Made by a program: the position numbers and the translations under genes. Under the pieces are notes generated by a model. That model saw only the letters and a list, made by a program, of their open reading frames with translations. It had not been told where the DNA came from and ran no database searches. Shown in pieces: positions 1-7,145 of a stretch of 10,715 nucleotides of DNA; within the stretch, counting starts at the first letter, position 1, and the number at the start of each line of letters is the position of its first letter. The stretch is from Actinomycetota bacterium (GTDB taxonomy: Bacteria; Actinomycetota; Acidimicrobiia; Acidimicrobiales; Poriferisodalaceae). The stretch spans positions 1-10,715 of the forward strand of contig JAADHX010000091.1 in NCBI GenBank assembly GCA_013151655.1. The letters run 5' to 3'.

Positions 1-349
1 GTTGTCTGTACCCGTCGACAAGGTCGACGAGGTCGGAATGCGGCCGCCCATCGACGAAGACGACGTCGAAGATCTCTTCGAGTTGCTCGCCAAGAAAGAC
101 ATCCGCGAACCGGCCAACTGGAGCCGACGCTTCAAGAACCACCAAGAGAAGCTCAAATCCGGCGACATCTATCAGGTGGCCGAGGTGGTGCGAAACCTGG
201 CTCTCAGAGAGGCCGCGAAAGGCCTTTCCGCTGGCGAGAAGTCGATGCTCGAAAAGTCGCGCCAGATTCTGGTGTCGGAACTTTCGATCTCTATGGATGT
301 CAGCGAGGACGGCGCGTTAGAGGCCGTCGCCGAGCGCCTGGCCGATTGA
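1..349 (+). CDS. carD: CarD-family transcriptional regulator, C-terminal part (5' end outside window)
   Basis: The first complete codon is at position 2 and the frame ends with TGA at 347-349, leaving about 115 residues. The motif NWSRRFKNHQEKLKSGD followed by YQVAEVVRNL and LSAGEKSML is the hallmark of the CarD C-terminal DNA-binding helical domain. The leading VPVDKVDEVGMRPPID is the end of the N-terminal RNA polymerase-interacting (Tudor-like) domain, so the TTG at position 2 is not the true start. By family knowledge, CarD binds the RNA polymerase beta subunit and stabilises open promoter complexes, notably at rRNA promoters. In many actinobacteria carD is followed by ispD/ispF; here the next gene is a GNAT acetyltransferase. 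No clear terminator hairpin is visible after the stop. Confidence 0.95.
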   Translation, partial: LSVPVDKVDEVGMRPPIDEDDVEDLFELLAKKDIREPANWSRRFKNHQEKLKSGDIYQVAEVVRNLALREAAKGLSAGEKSMLEKSRQILVSELSISMDVSEDGALEAVAERLAD

Positions 350-431
350 GCGCCCGTTCGCGTCACTCCTCGATCAGCCCTTCGGTCCAACGCGATGACC
401 AGGTCTGCCCACAATTGATTGGCGGGGCGTC

Positions 432-437
432 TACGAT
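432..437 (+). promoter_or_regulatory. Possible -10 element for the GNAT-DUF6049-murJ operon
   Basis: TACGAT fits the actinobacterial TANNNT -10 pattern and lies in the 125-nt gap between carD and the GNAT gene, 37 nt before the proposed TTG start. No convincing -35 is present at the usual distance (TTGATT at 415-420 is too close). The rest of the gap shows nothing else that I can name. This is pattern matching only. Confidence 0.25.
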
Positions 438-463
438 CGCTAGCTCTCAACGTCGACTCATTT

Positions 464-467
464 GAGG
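464..467 (+). promoter_or_regulatory. Shine-Dalgarno supporting the TTG start of the GNAT gene
   Basis: GAGG lies 7 nt upstream of the TTG at 475. No ATG or GTG start is available near the N-terminus in this frame (the first in-frame GTG is at codon 37), so this site decides the start. Confidence 0.5.
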
Positions 468-474
468 CGCCCGG

Positions 475-1185
475 TTGGCACGCACCGAGATCCAGCGATG
501 GGGCAACGAACGCCTCCGTGTACGCGCATGGCGCGGCGATCCCTCGACCGCGTACGTCGCTCCTGTTCCGGGGCGACAACCGGTGTCTGTTGCTGCAATC
601 CGTCTAACAACCGACGCCCTGCGCGAACGCGGCGTCGAACGAGTTGTCACATCGGCGCTGACACCCGCTGAGGAAAGTTCATTCAAGGAGGCTGGTTATC
701 GCGAACGCGAACGCCTTCATCTTCTCAGACACGACCTCGAGCAACTGCCAAGACTTGAACAAACTGGGCTGAGGCGCTCGCGCCGAACCGATCGCACGGG
801 AGTACTCGATACCGACGCCGAAGCATTTGATTCATTCTGGCGTCTCGACGACGTCGGTCTGACCGAGGCCATCAAGGCGACGCCGACGGCTCGCGTCCGC
901 GTCGTTGGTCATGCCACAGTGGTCGGCTACGCGGTCAGTGGCAGGGCCGGCACGGCCGGATACCTACAACGTCTCGCGGTACGCCCAGCGGCCCAAGGTC
1001 GCGGCATGGGGAGAGCCCTCGTGACGGACGGCCTTCGCTGGATGCGTCGCCGCGGCGCCACGCATGCCCTAGTCAACACACAGATGGCCAACGAACGTGC
1101 CCTCCAGCTATATCTCGCGGTTGGGTTTCGACCAGAGCCTCACGACCTAGCTGTCCTTGAAGTCGATCTGGCGGACAAAGCGTGA
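475..1185 (+). CDS. GNAT-family N-acetyltransferase (two-part, RimI-like C-terminal domain)
   Basis: The protein has 236 residues and starts with TTG. Residues ~140-230 form a typical GNAT domain: the beta strand YLQRLAVRP, the acetyl-CoA pyrophosphate-binding loop QGRGMGRAL (~174-182), a helix, then NERALQLYLAVGF (~206-218), the usual asparagine/tyrosine end of the fold. Residues ~35-90 (the VTSALTPAEESSF stretch, AGYRERERLHLLRHDL) resemble the second half of another GNAT domain, so this may be a tandem GNAT with a degenerate first copy. The substrate cannot be told from sequence. It starts an operon: its TGA overlaps the GTG of the DUF6049 gene by GTGA. In Mycobacterium the equivalent position holds a Nudix gene (mutT4), so this gene is a lineage-specific neighbour of the cell-wall genes. 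Confidence 0.85.
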   Translation: MARTEIQRWGNERLRVRAWRGDPSTAYVAPVPGRQPVSVAAIRLTTDALRERGVERVVTSALTPAEESSFKEAGYRERERLHLLRHDLEQLPRLEQTGLRRSRRTDRTGVLDTDAEAFDSFWRLDDVGLTEAIKATPTARVRVVGHATVVGYAVSGRAGTAGYLQRLAVRPAAQGRGMGRALVTDGLRWMRRRGATHALVNTQMANERALQLYLAVGFRPEPHDLAVLEVDLADKA

Positions 1186-3104
1186 AGCCAGGATCGGTGC
1201 GTCGCCGCGGGCTAGGCGCAATCGCAGTACTACTTCTGCCCGTCTTGGTAATCCTGTTCGCCGCCTCTTCCTCTGGCGCGTCGGCACCGCCACCGGGTTC
1301 AGGTGGCCTCCGACTTCTGGAGCGAACAGTGCTCGTCGAAACCGAGTTCGTCCTGCGGTTGTTGCTACCTGGACTGATCGACGACACCGATGTTGTGTCA
1401 GTAGCAATCCACAACCGCCTGAACGACAGGGATAGCTTCCTCAGGGCCGTAGATGTCGAGTCGGCCGGACCGATTCTCACGATTAGCGAAGACACCATCG
1501 ACGATCTAAACATCCCCTTGTCTGGCGACCTCACAGTGAGAATTCCCATCGGCGAACACGGCGTCCAGCTACGCGATAGCGGTGTGTACCCGGTGTCAGT
1601 AGTGGTTCGAACCGGAAATGGCGACCGGCTAGCCGAGATGATGACGCACATGGTGATCGCTCCCCCGGCACCGGTGGTATCGCGAGTTGCCATCGGCCTC
1701 ACAATGGATGTCAGGCCAGCGGCTGAGACCTCAGGAAACATCGACAACGACGATGCCGCTGCCGTCTGGATCCGCGGCATTACTTCGAATCCAACAGTGC
1801 CAGTCACCGTTCAGGTCAACGGCCGGTTGCTCGACGATTCCACCAACGATCCACTTATTCAGAGTTTGCGAGAAAGAGTTCAGGCCGACCGAGCAGAACT
1901 TCTCGTCGCCCCCTACGTACCGATTGACGAACGCGCTCTTGCCATCGAAGGGTTAAGCAAAGACGCTACAGAGCTATTCGAACGCGGGATTGCCACCCTG
2001 TCCGCGTTCGCCGACACGACCCCAACGCTCACCACCCTGCTCACCAACGGTTGGCCCGATGTCGACTTGGCGGGCATCTGGCGCGACCGAGGCGTTAGAG
2101 ACCTGGTCGTTGTCGACGAAACGACCGACTTCGATGCACCAATCGAAACTGAGACAGCAACCGGCCCGATCGATCTGCTGGTAACGCCGGTTCGCTTTAC
2201 CGACGCGGCGCCGTCGAATCCGATACTCCGAGCACATCATCTCTTGGCCGAGTTGGCGGTCGTGGCTTTGTCGGCCGATCACCCCACAGCAACCGTTCTT
2301 GCGTACGAAACCGGACAAGGCGCTGACGAAGAGTTCGTCACCGAGCTCCTCAATGGATTGTCGCGGTCGGCCCCGCTTCTAACGTCGGTCACCGTTTCAG
2401 AGGCATTCGCTACCGCACCGCTAGTCACGATTTCTGGACGACCGCTAAACGTCGACCTCAGCGCCGATGTGGCTATCGAACGACTCGCCGGCGACATCAC
2501 CCAGTACCGAGAAGCCGACCGCGTTCTTGCCGCATACCGCTCGATGATCCGACAACAAGACGCCGATGTTCTGCACGATCAGCTAGCCGAGCAGCTACTT
2601 CTGAGCCTGGGACTCGGCGTAACCGGAGAGGAACGCGAGCTCGTCGCTCAGCGCGTAGTCGATCGAATTCGTATCGAGGTGCAAGCCATCAAACCTCCAC
2701 CCCTTGGCTCGGTGAATCTGACTTCTCGCAGCGCAACTTACCCCTTCGCGTTTCAGAACAATGCTTCGTATGCGTTTCGGGTCGAGGCCCGCTTCATTAC
2801 CGACAAAGCAAAGTTCGTAGAGTTTGCCGACGGCGAAAGTCTTACGCTGGTGTTGGAACCAGACTCCGTGACATCGCGCGAAATCCGCGTCGAAGCTTTG
2901 TCTTCGGGATCGTTCCCACTGCGAATTGAATTGCTCTCGCCTGATGGCGAGCTATCACTAGGAACCGTCGAACTCACAATGCGGTCGACAGCCCCGTCTG
3001 GAATCGGAATTGTGATCTCGATTGGCGCCGCCTTGGTGCTCGTTGTGTGGTGGAGCCGCGAGTTGCTTCGCTCGAGGTACCGCCGCAAGACAGACACGAC
3101 GTGA
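1182..3104 (+). CDS. DUF6049-family secreted/membrane-anchored protein (Rv3909-like)
   Basis: The protein has 640 residues and starts with GTG overlapping the upstream stop (GTGA). The N-terminus has arginines (RRRG at ~8-11), a hydrophobic stretch (AIAVLLLPVLVILFAA, ~13-28) and small residues SSSGASA, which is a signal peptide. A single C-terminal transmembrane helix (~607-625, GIGIVISIGAALVLVVWW) is followed by a basic tail (RSRYRRK). The protein should therefore face outward with a short cytosolic end. The centre (~230-420) contains APYVPIDERAL and regularly spaced strand/helix patterns like the barrel-type core of DUF6049 proteins; the region before the helix (~510-605) looks beta-rich and Ig-like. 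Family members sit directly upstream of murJ across actinobacteria, as here; their function is unknown. Mycobacterial homologues are longer (about 800 residues). I infer an envelope role linked to MurJ from the strict gene neighbourhood. Confidence 0.82.
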   Translation: MKPGSVRRRGLGAIAVLLLPVLVILFAASSSGASAPPPGSGGLRLLERTVLVETEFVLRLLLPGLIDDTDVVSVAIHNRLNDRDSFLRAVDVESAGPILTISEDTIDDLNIPLSGDLTVRIPIGEHGVQLRDSGVYPVSVVVRTGNGDRLAEMMTHMVIAPPAPVVSRVAIGLTMDVRPAAETSGNIDNDDAAAVWIRGITSNPTVPVTVQVNGRLLDDSTNDPLIQSLRERVQADRAELLVAPYVPIDERALAIEGLSKDATELFERGIATLSAFADTTPTLTTLLTNGWPDVDLAGIWRDRGVRDLVVVDETTDFDAPIETETATGPIDLLVTPVRFTDAAPSNPILRAHHLLAELAVVALSADHPTATVLAYETGQGADEEFVTELLNGLSRSAPLLTSVTVSEAFATAPLVTISGRPLNVDLSADVAIERLAGDITQYREADRVLAAYRSMIRQQDADVLHDQLAEQLLLSLGLGVTGEERELVAQRVVDRIRIEVQAIKPPPLGSVNLTSRSATYPFAFQNNASYAFRVEARFITDKAKFVEFADGESLTLVLEPDSVTSREIRVEALSSGSFPLRIELLSPDGELSLGTVELTMRSTAPSGIGIVISIGAALVLVVWWSRELLRSRYRRKTDTT

Positions 3105-4774
3105 CCCGGAGTTCAGGCAGTGGCACCGTCGCGGCAGGGATCCTGCTGTCGCGGATGTCTGGGCTGGTTCGCGAGGTCTTAGTAAGGGGCCGACTAGATA
3201 TCGGCGTCGCAGGCGATGCGTACGCCACCGCACTTCGGCTACCCAACCTCTTGCAGAACCTGTTGGGCGAAGGCGTGCTCTCCGCGTCGTTCATTCCCGT
3301 GTACTCGAGCCTCGTTGATGAGGACCAACGCCGCGCCGCCAGGTTGGCCAACACGATGGCCGTGTTCCTCATAGCGGTCACCACACCGCTCGTCATCGCC
3401 GGTGTTTTGGCCGCCGATCCGCTCACGCGGGCCCTGGCCTTCGGCCTCACTGACGCCCGCCATGACCTCACCGTCGACCTAGTGCGAATCATGACCCCAG
3501 GCATAGGTGTGCTTGTTTTATCCGCGTGGAGCCTTGGCGTACTTAACAGCCACCGGAACTTCCTTCTGCCCTACGCGGCACCCGTGGTCTGGAACCTCAC
3601 TCAGATCGGTGTCGTTGTAGCGGCCGGAACAGGGCTGGTTGGCCGAGACTTGGCGATTCGAGTTGCGTGGGCCGTTACTGCTGGCGCCGTACTTCAGTTC
3701 GTGATTCAGATTCCAGCGCTGCGGCGAGTGAATCCGCACCTCGGTCGCGGTGTTGCTTTCAGAAGCACCGAGTTCCGCGACACTCTCAGACGCTTCGGGC
3801 CAGTCGTGTTAGGTCGCGGGTCGGCCCAAGTCTCGGCCTTTGTCGATCTCGGGCTGGCAACTCTGCTCGCCACTGGCGCTCTCGCCGCGCTTGGCGCGGC
3901 CCAGGTGCTCCATCTGCTTCCGATCTCGTTGTTCGCAATGAGCGTCGCCGCAGCTGAACTTCCCGAGATGTCTCGCCTAAGTACGAACACGCATGACCTA
4001 CGCCTTCGATTGAGTGCCGCGCTCGAACAGATCATGTTCTTCATGGCGTTCACGACCGTGGCCTATGTAGTGGCAGGCCGGTTCATCGTCGGTGCAATTT
4101 TCAGCCTGGTCCCAGGTTCGAGAATCGGACAGAACGAAGTGCTACTCATCGGGTTGGTGGTCGCCGGCTACTCACTCGGCCTGGTCGCACTTGGCACGTC
4201 GCGAATGCTCCAGAACACTTTCTATGCCGTTGGCGACTCAGCAACTCCGGCGAGAATTGCCGGAGTTCGCTATGTCGTATCGGCCATTGTTGCGGTAGTG
4301 CTCATGTTCCAGATGGACAGGCTGTTCGTGTACAGCGGCTCGGTGCTCGGCTTTGAGCAACTCTTGTCGCCGTTGCGGCCGCTCAGCTCGGCGGTAAGAA
4401 ACGCCGACGATCTCCCTCTTAGGCTCGGTGCTCTAGGACTCGCTCTTGGAGCCTCGGTCGGTGCGTGGGTAGAAGTTACCTTGCTGCGAAATCGTCTAAC
4501 CCTGGTCCTAGGTACAGACACCGTTACCCAAGGACGCTGGCGAAAGCTGGTGCTTCCGACGCTGGCCGCCGCGTTTGTGATGTTGGTCGTCACCCCTCTA
4601 TCGAGAGATCTGCCCGATCTTCTGCGAGCCGCGGCAGTAGTGCTGCCCGCGGCTGTCATCTATTTGGGCCTGGCGGCTTTTCAGCGCGTCGAGATCGCAA
4701 CGACCCTCGTTGGACGTTTGAGGGCAGTTACGAGTAAGTCGAACGACAGTCAACCAGACGCAGAGATGCGCTAG
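3101..4774 (+). CDS. murJ: MurJ (MviN) lipid II flippase, without fused pseudokinase
   Basis: The GTG at 3101 overlaps the upstream TGA by GTGA and gives 557 residues; the frame stays open back to a GTG at 3047. The 3101 start aligns residue-for-residue with E. coli MurJ in my hand alignment: SRMSGLVR puts Arg18 and Arg24, GDA puts Asp39, and GEG puts Glu57 at E. coli numbering. The protein is almost wholly hydrophobic, with about 14 membrane helices, and carries the family segment RLPNLLQNLLGEGVLSASF. MurJ moves lipid-linked peptidoglycan precursor to the outer face of the membrane. The positions of E. coli Arg52 and Arg270 appear to be Gln and Val here. The chain ends in a short cytosolic tail (KSNDSQPDAEMR). 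The pseudokinase and extracellular domains that are fused in mycobacterial MviN are encoded separately about 0.9 kb downstream. Confidence 0.95.
   Translation: MTRSSGSGTVAAGILLSRMSGLVREVLVRGRLDIGVAGDAYATALRLPNLLQNLLGEGVLSASFIPVYSSLVDEDQRRAARLANTMAVFLIAVTTPLVIAGVLAADPLTRALAFGLTDARHDLTVDLVRIMTPGIGVLVLSAWSLGVLNSHRNFLLPYAAPVVWNLTQIGVVVAAGTGLVGRDLAIRVAWAVTAGAVLQFVIQIPALRRVNPHLGRGVAFRSTEFRDTLRRFGPVVLGRGSAQVSAFVDLGLATLLATGALAALGAAQVLHLLPISLFAMSVAAAELPEMSRLSTNTHDLRLRLSAALEQIMFFMAFTTVAYVVAGRFIVGAIFSLVPGSRIGQNEVLLIGLVVAGYSLGLVALGTSRMLQNTFYAVGDSATPARIAGVRYVVSAIVAVVLMFQMDRLFVYSGSVLGFEQLLSPLRPLSSAVRNADDLPLRLGALGLALGASVGAWVEVTLLRNRLTLVLGTDTVTQGRWRKLVLPTLAAAFVMLVVTPLSRDLPDLLRAAAVVLPAAVIYLGLAAFQRVEIATTLVGRLRAVTSKSNDSQPDAEMR
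4243..4267 (+). repeat. Perfect 9-bp inverted repeat inside murJ
   Basis: AACTCCGGC (4243-4251) and GCCGGAGTT (4259-4267) are exact reverse complements separated by 7 nt (GAGAATT). In murJ mRNA this could form a stable GC-rich hairpin. It encodes TPA-RIAGV of the flippase, so it may be coincidence of codon choice. Confidence 0.6.
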
Positions 4775-4785
4775 TGACGCCCACC

Positions 4786-4812
4786 AAGTAGCGTACTTCC
4801 GTTCATTTGACA
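4786..4812 (+). promoter_or_regulatory. Small palindrome plus TTGACA -35-like box before degV
   Basis: The 81-nt gap between murJ and degV contains AAGTA-GCG-TACTT (4786-4798), a perfect 5-bp inverted repeat, and TTGACA (4807-4812), an exact -35 consensus. At the standard 17-nt spacing the -10 would be TCAAGA, which is a poor match, so promoter activity is uncertain. The palindrome could be an operator or a weak end-of-transcript hairpin; it has no T-tract. Confidence 0.3.
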
Positions 4813-4844
4813 TGGAACCAGCCGTCCACTCAAGACACCAGCAC

Positions 4845-4850
4845 AAGAGG
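4845..4850 (+). promoter_or_regulatory. Ribosome binding site of degV
   Basis: AAGAGG lies 5 nt before the ATG at 4856 and fixes the start. Confidence 0.6.
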
Positions 4851-4855
4851 CCAGA

Positions 4856-5689
4856 ATGACCGCCAAAATCGTAACCGACAGCGCTTGTGATCTCCCTCAA
4901 TCACTCATCGACGAGTACAACATCGCAGTGGTTTCATTGACAGTCCGATTTGGCGACGAAGAGTTCGTCGATCGGGTCGACCTGACCCCTGACGAATTCT
5001 GGCGGCGTTGCGAGGCCTCTGCGGTTCTGCCAGAAACCGCGGCTCCGTCACCCGGCGCTTTCGAGCAAGCCTTTCGAGATGCTCTAGAAGGGGACTACGA
5101 CGAGGTCGTGTGCATCAATTTGTCCGGTGGCCTGTCGGCCACCATTCAAGCCGCTGACGCCGCGGCCAAGTCCATGGCCGATGCTCCAGTCGAAATCGTC
5201 GACAGCCAGACGGTCAGCATGGGTCAAGGGACAATCGTACTCGCGGCCGCTCAACTCGCTCGCGAAGGCAGCACCGCAGCAGAGGTAGCAGCGGCGGCTC
5301 GAAGCATGGGAAAGCGCACTCAGGTACACGCGGCGCTCGACACGCTCGACAACCTCAAAAAGGGTGGCCGAATCGGTGCCGCTCAATCATTGTTCGGAAG
5401 CCTCTTGTCGATCAAACCAATGATCGAGATACGCGAAGGTGTCGTCGAACCAAGCGGCAAACAGCGAACACGAGCTCGGGCCCTCACCGCTCTTCTCAAC
5501 ATCGTTTCGACCGCCGGCAACATCGAACGACTCTCGGTGATGCACGCCGCCTGCGAGGACGTCGATGATTTCGTGAGCAGACTTAGCGAGAACTACGACG
5601 GCGAGATTATTGTCGGCGACATCGGCGCCATTATCGGCTCACACGCAGGGCTCGGCACGATTGGCGTGACGTTCCAGGTGCAGAGCTGA
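4856..5689 (+). CDS. DegV family protein (FakB-type fatty-acid-binding protein)
   Basis: The protein has 277 residues, the normal full length of the family. The N-terminal IVTDSACDLP (5-14) is the DegV signature. TAAPSPGAF (61-69) is the 'P-x-P-x-x-F' loop, LSGGLSATIQAA (89-100) and IVDSQTVSMGQG (114-125) follow, KKGGRIGAAQSLFGSLLSIKP (168-188, quoted in part) is the central conserved block, and IIGSHAGLGTIGV (259-271) carries the conserved histidine (263). Known members bind a fatty acid and present it to the kinase FakA; whether a FakA partner exists in this genome cannot be seen here. No signal peptide or membrane helix is present, so it is cytosolic. Its TGA is 5 nt before the GTG of the pseudokinase gene, so the two are almost certainly co-transcribed. 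Its position between murJ and the MurJ-type pseudokinase is unusual. Confidence 0.92.
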   Translation: MTAKIVTDSACDLPQSLIDEYNIAVVSLTVRFGDEEFVDRVDLTPDEFWRRCEASAVLPETAAPSPGAFEQAFRDALEGDYDEVVCINLSGGLSATIQAADAAAKSMADAPVEIVDSQTVSMGQGTIVLAAAQLAREGSTAAEVAAAARSMGKRTQVHAALDTLDNLKKGGRIGAAQSLFGSLLSIKPMIEIREGVVEPSGKQRTRARALTALLNIVSTAGNIERLSVMHAACEDVDDFVSRLSENYDGEIIVGDIGAIIGSHAGLGTIGVTFQVQS

Positions 5690-5694
5690 CACAC

Positions 5695-7083
5695 GTGGCC
5701 GGGACAAAACCTCCCCGGCTATCGGGTGATCGTTACCAGATCGGCGAATTTCGCCACGTTGGTCGACTGACCGAAACTTGGGACGGCTGGGATACCCGAC
5801 TGGATCGCGCGGTCACAATTCACCTAGTCCGCGAAGACCTCAACTCCGACCGCGAGCTTCTGGAACGTCTGATCGCACGGCTTCGAGAAGCCGCCAGAGT
5901 CGACAATTCTGGCTTCGCCCGCGTTTACGACGTCATCGGCGACGACGCGATCGGAGTGGTCGTCGAGCACACCTCGCCAAACGACCTTCGAGCCCAGACT
6001 GGCGCCGGTCACACACTTCAACCGAGCGCCGCCATCGAGGTAGCCGACCAACTCGCCACCAGCATCGACGCCATTCATAGCCTCGGTATCACCCACGGCG
6101 GGCTCACTCTTTCCGGCGTCTCTACAACCGATGACGGCAGGCTCGTCATCAACGACCTAGGAACCGGCGGGGCCAGCGACGCCTCTGGCGACGAGACCAT
6201 CCGCGGCGACATCACAAGTTTGGCCAGCATGGTTCATGAGCTCGTTGTCGGCCGGCCGCCTCACTCTGGTTTGGGTAGCCCCGAACTCGACCCCTCCCTT
6301 CCAGCATCGTTTGCTGGGCCACTCGACGATGCTCTTCACCATGGGCGCTTCAGCGACGCGACCAGTTTCGTCTCGGCGCTGCGCACAACTCGAGACGAAG
6401 TGTCCTCGCCAACGTCGTTCTCCAGTACCGAGCGGCGCTGGTTGTTGCCGGCCGGGTTCGTGCTGCTGATAGCAGCAGTACTGATCTTGGTTGGCTCCGT
6501 TCTGGGTCGAACCGAGGCCGGCCGCACCATCATCGAGGGCGCACGCGACGTGGTCGGCTTGGAACCGTCACCGACAACTGTTGCAACCACGACGACCTCG
6601 ACCACCTCAACCACCGCCGTCAACCCCGTCATCGAACCGATTGCAGTATCAAGAATCACCGACTTCGACCCATCCGGCGACGGCACCGAGAGTCCCAACA
6701 GGCTGACCCTCATAAACGACGGCGACCCTACGCGCGGCTGGCAAACCGAACGCTACAACTCTCGGTACTTTGGCAACCTGAAGGGCGGGGTCGGCCTGGT
6801 GATCGAGATCTCAGACGAAGCCGAACTCGAGAGCATCGTCATCAGGAGCCCAACTCGAAATTGGGCGTTCGAGCTGTACGCCTCAGCCGAACCGCCGCTA
6901 GCGGTGCTCGACTGGGGCGAACCAATATTTGCGTTAGTCGACGTTCAGTCCGATGTCGAGATCAGCGATGTCGATGGTCTACAAACACCTGCCTCATTGC
7001 TTCTTTGGATTACCGATCTGGGACAAGGGCCGGAGTATCGGGTGATCGTTACCGACATCGCTGTGACAGGTATCCGCAGCTGA
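5695..7083 (+). CDS. Membrane-anchored Ser/Thr pseudokinase with extracellular discoidin-like domain (C-terminal half of mycobacterial MviN as a separate protein)
   Basis: The GTG start lies 5 nt after degV and gives 462 residues. Residues ~10-235 follow a kinase fold but lack its catalytic parts: the beta-3 lysine is His (VTIHLV), the HRD-K-N loop is HGGLTLSG, and only the DFG aspartate remains (NDLG); GDITSLASMVHEL matches the helix-F Asp region. One transmembrane helix follows (~250-271, LLPAGFVLLIAAVLILVGSV), then a Thr-rich linker (~294-308) and an outer domain (~312-462) with discoidin/galactose-binding-like features such as LTLINDGDPTRGWQT and LVIEISDEAELESIVI. This domain order equals the C-terminal half of M. 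tuberculosis MviN, whose pseudokinase is phosphorylated by PknB and recruits the FHA protein FhaA. I infer that it is the separated regulatory half of MurJ. It may bind glycan outside the cell. No strong Shine-Dalgarno is visible, which suggests coupling to degV translation. Confidence 0.85.
   Translation: MAGTKPPRLSGDRYQIGEFRHVGRLTETWDGWDTRLDRAVTIHLVREDLNSDRELLERLIARLREAARVDNSGFARVYDVIGDDAIGVVVEHTSPNDLRAQTGAGHTLQPSAAIEVADQLATSIDAIHSLGITHGGLTLSGVSTTDDGRLVINDLGTGGASDASGDETIRGDITSLASMVHELVVGRPPHSGLGSPELDPSLPASFAGPLDDALHHGRFSDATSFVSALRTTRDEVSSPTSFSSTERRWLLPAGFVLLIAAVLILVGSVLGRTEAGRTIIEGARDVVGLEPSPTTVATTTTSTTSTTAVNPVIEPIAVSRITDFDPSGDGTESPNRLTLINDGDPTRGWQTERYNSRYFGNLKGGVGLVIEISDEAELESIVIRSPTRNWAFELYASAEPPLAVLDWGEPIFALVDVQSDVEISDVDGLQTPASLLLWITDLGQGPEYRVIVTDIAVTGIRS
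5720..5737 (+). repeat. 18-nt direct repeat, copy 1
   Basis: TATCGGGTGATCGTTACC occurs here, 25 nt after the pseudokinase start codon, and again exactly at 7036-7053. In this copy it is read as (L)SGDRY. It contains the imperfect palindrome GGTGA-TCG-TTACC. Confidence 0.85.
7036..7053 (+). repeat. 18-nt direct repeat, copy 2
   Basis: Exact second copy of TATCGGGTGATCGTTACC, 27 nt before the pseudokinase stop codon and about 93 nt upstream of the sigma factor ATG. Here the frame differs and it reads YRVIVT, so the identity is not due to a repeated peptide. Confidence 0.85.
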
Positions 7084-7130
7084 CAATTGGAGATGTTGGC
7101 GCAGACTCGGCGAACATCGACCGTTCGTCG

Positions 7131-7136
7131 TATTCT
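7131..7136 (+). promoter_or_regulatory. -10 element of a probable leaderless or short-leader sigM transcript
   Basis: TATTCT (TANNNT pattern) lies 9 nt before the ATG at 7146. No Shine-Dalgarno precedes this ATG (only GTTGAGCCA), so transcription starting at or a few bases before the start codon is plausible. No clear -35 is visible, and the ECF-type GGAAC/CGTC pair is not found at the proper spacing. Confidence 0.4.
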
Positions 7137-7145
7137 GTTGAGCCA

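Noticed and set aside
3047..3100. Upstream GTG start for murJ at 3047.
   Set aside because: It would add 18 non-conserved residues overlapping the DUF6049 tail; the GTGA overlap at 3101 and exact alignment with E. coli MurJ numbering favour the shorter form.
2325..4969. Exact 15-nt palindromic match GACGAAGAGTTCGTC at 2325-2339 (DUF6049 gene) and 4955-4969 (degV).
   Set aside because: Both copies are in the same frame and encode DEEFV with the preferred codons, so coding similarity explains it.
6590..6625. ACC/ACG-rich low-complexity tract in the pseudokinase gene as a possible microsatellite.
   Set aside because: It encodes a Thr/Ser linker between membrane helix and outer domain, common in such proteins; the codons are mixed rather than a pure repeat.
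6861..7145. Possible 95-residue N-terminal extension of the sigma factor.
   Set aside because: It lies in another frame of the pseudokinase gene, has no sigma-like features, and the ECF start motif begins at ATG 7146.
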